From positions 1 through 64,000 of the forward strand of contig CAZNJE010000019.1 of NCBI GenBank assembly GCA_964573295.1: a DNA stretch of 64,000 nt. The letters are read 5' to 3'. Positions within the stretch are counted from its first letter, which is position 1. Each line of letters starts with the position of its first letter. Under the pieces are notes generated by a model that made no database searches, was not told the origin of the DNA, and saw nothing but the letters and a program-made list of their open reading frames with translations. The position numbers and the translations under genes were made by a program. Positions 61,979 to 64,000 of this stretch are shown here, piece after piece. Origin of the DNA: CAYQJL01 sp964573295 (GTDB taxonomy: Bacteria; Eisenbacteria; RBG-16-71-46; CAIMUX01; WJJG01).

Positions 61979-64000
61979 ATGATGGCACCTTGCGCGAGTT
62001 CAAGGGATCTCTTGCCCCGTTGGGCGAACCCTCGTTCCAGTCTCGGCCGTCACGCTGCCTCTCTTGTGAGGGCCACGCTGCTCATGCTCGCCATCGCCGG
62101 CGTTGGAGGACTTGCTGAGGTGACTCACGCCGATACGGTTCTCGTCTTGCCCGATGGCACCGGTGATTTCCCCACGATCGAGGCTGCCATTGACGCATCG
62201 GCCGATGGCGACACGATCCTCCTCGGCGACGGCGGGTTTCATGGGCCCGGCAATCGCGACGTCTCGTTTCAAGGCAAGGCCGTCACGGTTCGCTCGGCGG
62301 GAGGCGCCCCACAGGCCTGCACGATCTTCTGCAATGGATCGGTAAACGAACCGCACCGGGGCTTCCTGTTCACGAACGACGAGCCGCCGGGCGCCGTGTT
62401 GCAGGATGTCACCATCACGGGGGGCTGCGCGCTCCAGGGCGGTGCCGTGCATGTCTTCGATGGGGCCACCCCCACGATCGTTGGCTGCGTTTTCCGAGGC
62501 AATCAAGCGTCGGGTGGCCAGCATGGCGGCGGGGCCGTCTGCGCCACCTACAGCACACGGATTGAGGATTGCCTGTTTGAGAACAATGTGGGCAGGAGCG
62601 GCGGCGGTCTGCTCCTCCGATCGGGAGGCGGGGTCATCGTCACGGGGTGCACCTTCCGCAACAACGAGGCCACCGCCCACGGCGGCGCCATCTACTATGC
62701 CGCACACCCTCGCGTAGAAGGGTGTCTCTTCATCGGCAACTGGGCCGGCGGTGATGGCGGTGCCCTTTATGGCGGGACCATTGATCTGGGTGGCTCAACA
62801 TTCGCCGGCAACATCGCTGGTGGAGGCGCAGGCGCGCTCTCGATCGTCAACTCTGGCAATTCCATGGTCGGCTCCACCACGATCACGCACAACACGAGCG
62901 GTTCGGGCGGCTCGGTTCGTCTCGGACCGACGTCCTTCACCGAGTTCAACAATGTCATCATTGCCTTCGATACAGTCGGGCGAGCCGTGGCCGTCTCGCA
63001 GGTTCCGCCGCTGTTCTTCTGCAGCGACCTGTATGGCAATGCCGGTGGGGACTGGGTGGGACCAATCGAGGAGCAACTGGGCGAGAACGGCAATATCGCG
63101 CTGGATCCGCTCCTGTGCGGCCCGGCGTGGGAGGACTTCGGTCTGCGCGCAGACTCGCCCTGTAGGCCCTTCAGCGATCCAAATCCCGCCTGCGGGGCCA
63201 TCGGCGCCCATCCGGTGGGGTGTCAGATGAGTGAGGCGGCTTGTTGCATGGGTACGGACTGCGAGGTGCTGACCGCCGAGGCGTGCTATCTGGCAGAGGG
63301 CGTTTGGCGGCCCGGCATCGAGACCTGCGATCCCAATCCCTGCGATGCCGACACGATTCTGGTGCGGCCGGATGGCTCTGGGGATGTTCCCTACGTCCAG
63401 GAAGCGCTCGACTACATCGGCGAGGGCGGAACGATCCTGCTGGCCGACGGGGTCTTCGGAGGCTTCGGCAATCGCGACCTCGATTTCCACGGCAAGGCGG
63501 TCACGCTCAAGTCCCAATCCGGTTCCGCAGACGAATGTGTGATCGACTGCTCCGGTAGCGCCGCCGATCCGCACCGCGCCATTGAATTCTTCGATGCCGA
63601 TCAACAAACCCGTCTCGAGGCCATTGGTTTCCGGGGTGGTTTCGCCAACCGGGGCGGGGCGATCTACTGCCGGAACGGTAGCTCACCCACAATCTCGGGC
63701 TGTAAGTTCGAGAACAACACCGCCACGTTCCGAGGGGGCGCGGTCTACGTGGATCAGGGCTCGCCGCGCATCGAGGCATGCACATTCGTGAGCAATCAGT
63801 CCGCTGGAGACGGTGGAGCCATCCATTTCACCGTCGGTAGCCACGTAGACCTGGCAGACTGCCGATTCGAGAGCAACCTGGCGGGGGGCCTGGGAGGCGG
63901 TGCCCACATCCATGCCTACTGTGATGGTGAGTTGGTCCGGTGCACGCTTCTCGGCAATCAAGCCTCTGGAGGTGGGGGCCTTTTCCTGGACGGATCGATC
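61979..64000 (+). CDS. Exported right-handed beta-helix protein (3' end outside the window)
   Basis: At least 674 residues, open to the right edge. AGGGGG lies 7 bases before ATG 61979. Signal peptide core LVRATLLMLAIAGVGGLAEVTHA (about 34-55, shown here in two overlapping parts for length: LVRATLLMLAIA and AGVGGLAEVTHA). Two similar halves each begin with DTVLV-PDG-GD-P followed by AA/EALD, GDTILL/GGTILL, G(F)GNRD and GKAVT, then runs of polymorphic right-handed beta-helix coils (GCTFRNNEA, GGAIYYAAHPRVEGCLF, GCKFENNTATFRGGAVYV). Between the halves is a Cys motif CCMGTDCEVLTAEACYL ... CDPNPC. Typical of secreted carbohydrate-binding or adhesive parallel beta-helices; no catalytic residues are evident. 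Confidence 0.8.
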   Translation, partial: MMAPCASSRDLLPRWANPRSSLGRHAASLVRATLLMLAIAGVGGLAEVTHADTVLVLPDGTGDFPTIEAAIDASADGDTILLGDGGFHGPGNRDVSFQGKAVTVRSAGGAPQACTIFCNGSVNEPHRGFLFTNDEPPGAVLQDVTITGGCALQGGAVHVFDGATPTIVGCVFRGNQASGGQHGGGAVCATYSTRIEDCLFENNVGRSGGGLLLRSGGGVIVTGCTFRNNEATAHGGAIYYAAHPRVEGCLFIGNWAGGDGGALYGGTIDLGGSTFAGNIAGGGAGALSIVNSGNSMVGSTTITHNTSGSGGSVRLGPTSFTEFNNVIIAFDTVGRAVAVSQVPPLFFCSDLYGNAGGDWVGPIEEQLGENGNIALDPLLCGPAWEDFGLRADSPCRPFSDPNPACGAIGAHPVGCQMSEAACCMGTDCEVLTAEACYLAEGVWRPGIETCDPNPCDADTILVRPDGSGDVPYVQEALDYIGEGGTILLADGVFGGFGNRDLDFHGKAVTLKSQSGSADECVIDCSGSAADPHRAIEFFDADQQTRLEAIGFRGGFANRGGAIYCRNGSSPTISGCKFENNTATFRGGAVYVDQGSPRIEACTFVSNQSAGDGGAIHFTVGSHVDLADCRFESNLAGGLGGGAHIHAYCDGELVRCTLLGNQASGGGGLFLDGSI

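Overview
The window looks like a piece of a high-GC, uncultivated Gram-negative bacterium of the FCB-like assemblage, most likely Candidatus Eisenbacteria or a close relative such as Krumholzibacteriota. The reasons are an LpxH lipid A enzyme and outer-membrane proteins, one PorV/PorQ-like barrel, six large exported proteins ending in a FlgD-like Ig domain, two gingipain-like C25 proteases, lamin-tail-domain proteins and an EF-G of the spirochaete/planctomycete/delta type (AHIDSGKTT). This taxonomic reading is inference. The sequence behaves like a metagenome scaffold: it has one 10-N gap and three 100-N gaps, and the three long gaps all sit inside tandem repeats.

Layout. 1-1.6 kb: a DUF3987-type mobile-element protein meets a truncated rlmN head to head at a microsatellite, so this is a rearrangement or a chimeric join. 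2-6.5 kb: a consensus sigma-70 promoter under a palindrome, a small exported protein, a large TPR-GAF-sigma54 activator, then a sigma54-like promoter and an intrinsic terminator with no convincing gene between them. 6.7-11.7 kb: lipoprotein, PorV-like barrel, LpxH, coiled-coil protein, LytM peptidase. 11.7-16.7 kb: DUF523, AmiC-type amidase, HPt, HDOD, MotA, MotB (flagellar motor and envelope). 16.8-24.7 kb: lamin-tail/FlgD protein, a translationally coupled pair of putative outer-membrane proteins, GIY-YIG protein, carbamate kinase. 24.8-30.6 kb: LVIVD-repeat protein, YchF, lamin-tail protein, Cys-motif protein, tRNA-Leu(CAG). 30.9-41.1 kb: SmpB, an amidase-like protein that lacks its zinc motifs, GerMN protein, MurI, RNase PH and RdgB, a cell-wall/RNA-processing set into which two large exported proteins are inserted. 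41.2-44.7 kb: a 6S-like structured RNA, EF-G and a RecA-like ATPase. 45.2-64 kb: two C25 proteases, peroxiredoxin, ALDH7-type dehydrogenase, glycerate kinase plus a 2-hydroxyacid dehydrogenase, a gapped repeat protein, a TWG-tailed exported protein and a beta-helix protein that runs off the end.

The most unusual property is the density of short tandem repeats. Nearly every intergenic region and many leaders of exported proteins carry an array of 6-45 bp units. Units inside reading frames are multiples of three (6, 9, 12, 15, 18, 24, 36, 45). Intergenic arrays also use 10, 11, 13, 16, 17 and 26 bp units. Several exported proteins have an SD-supported start, then a repeat block, and only then the signal-peptide hydrophobic core. 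The best candidate for an undescribed protein module is the threefold CxxCG / NMG / LHxLEHG repeat at 37.1-38.4 kb. A second candidate is the C-terminal TWGxVKxLF tail shared by two otherwise unrelated exported proteins.
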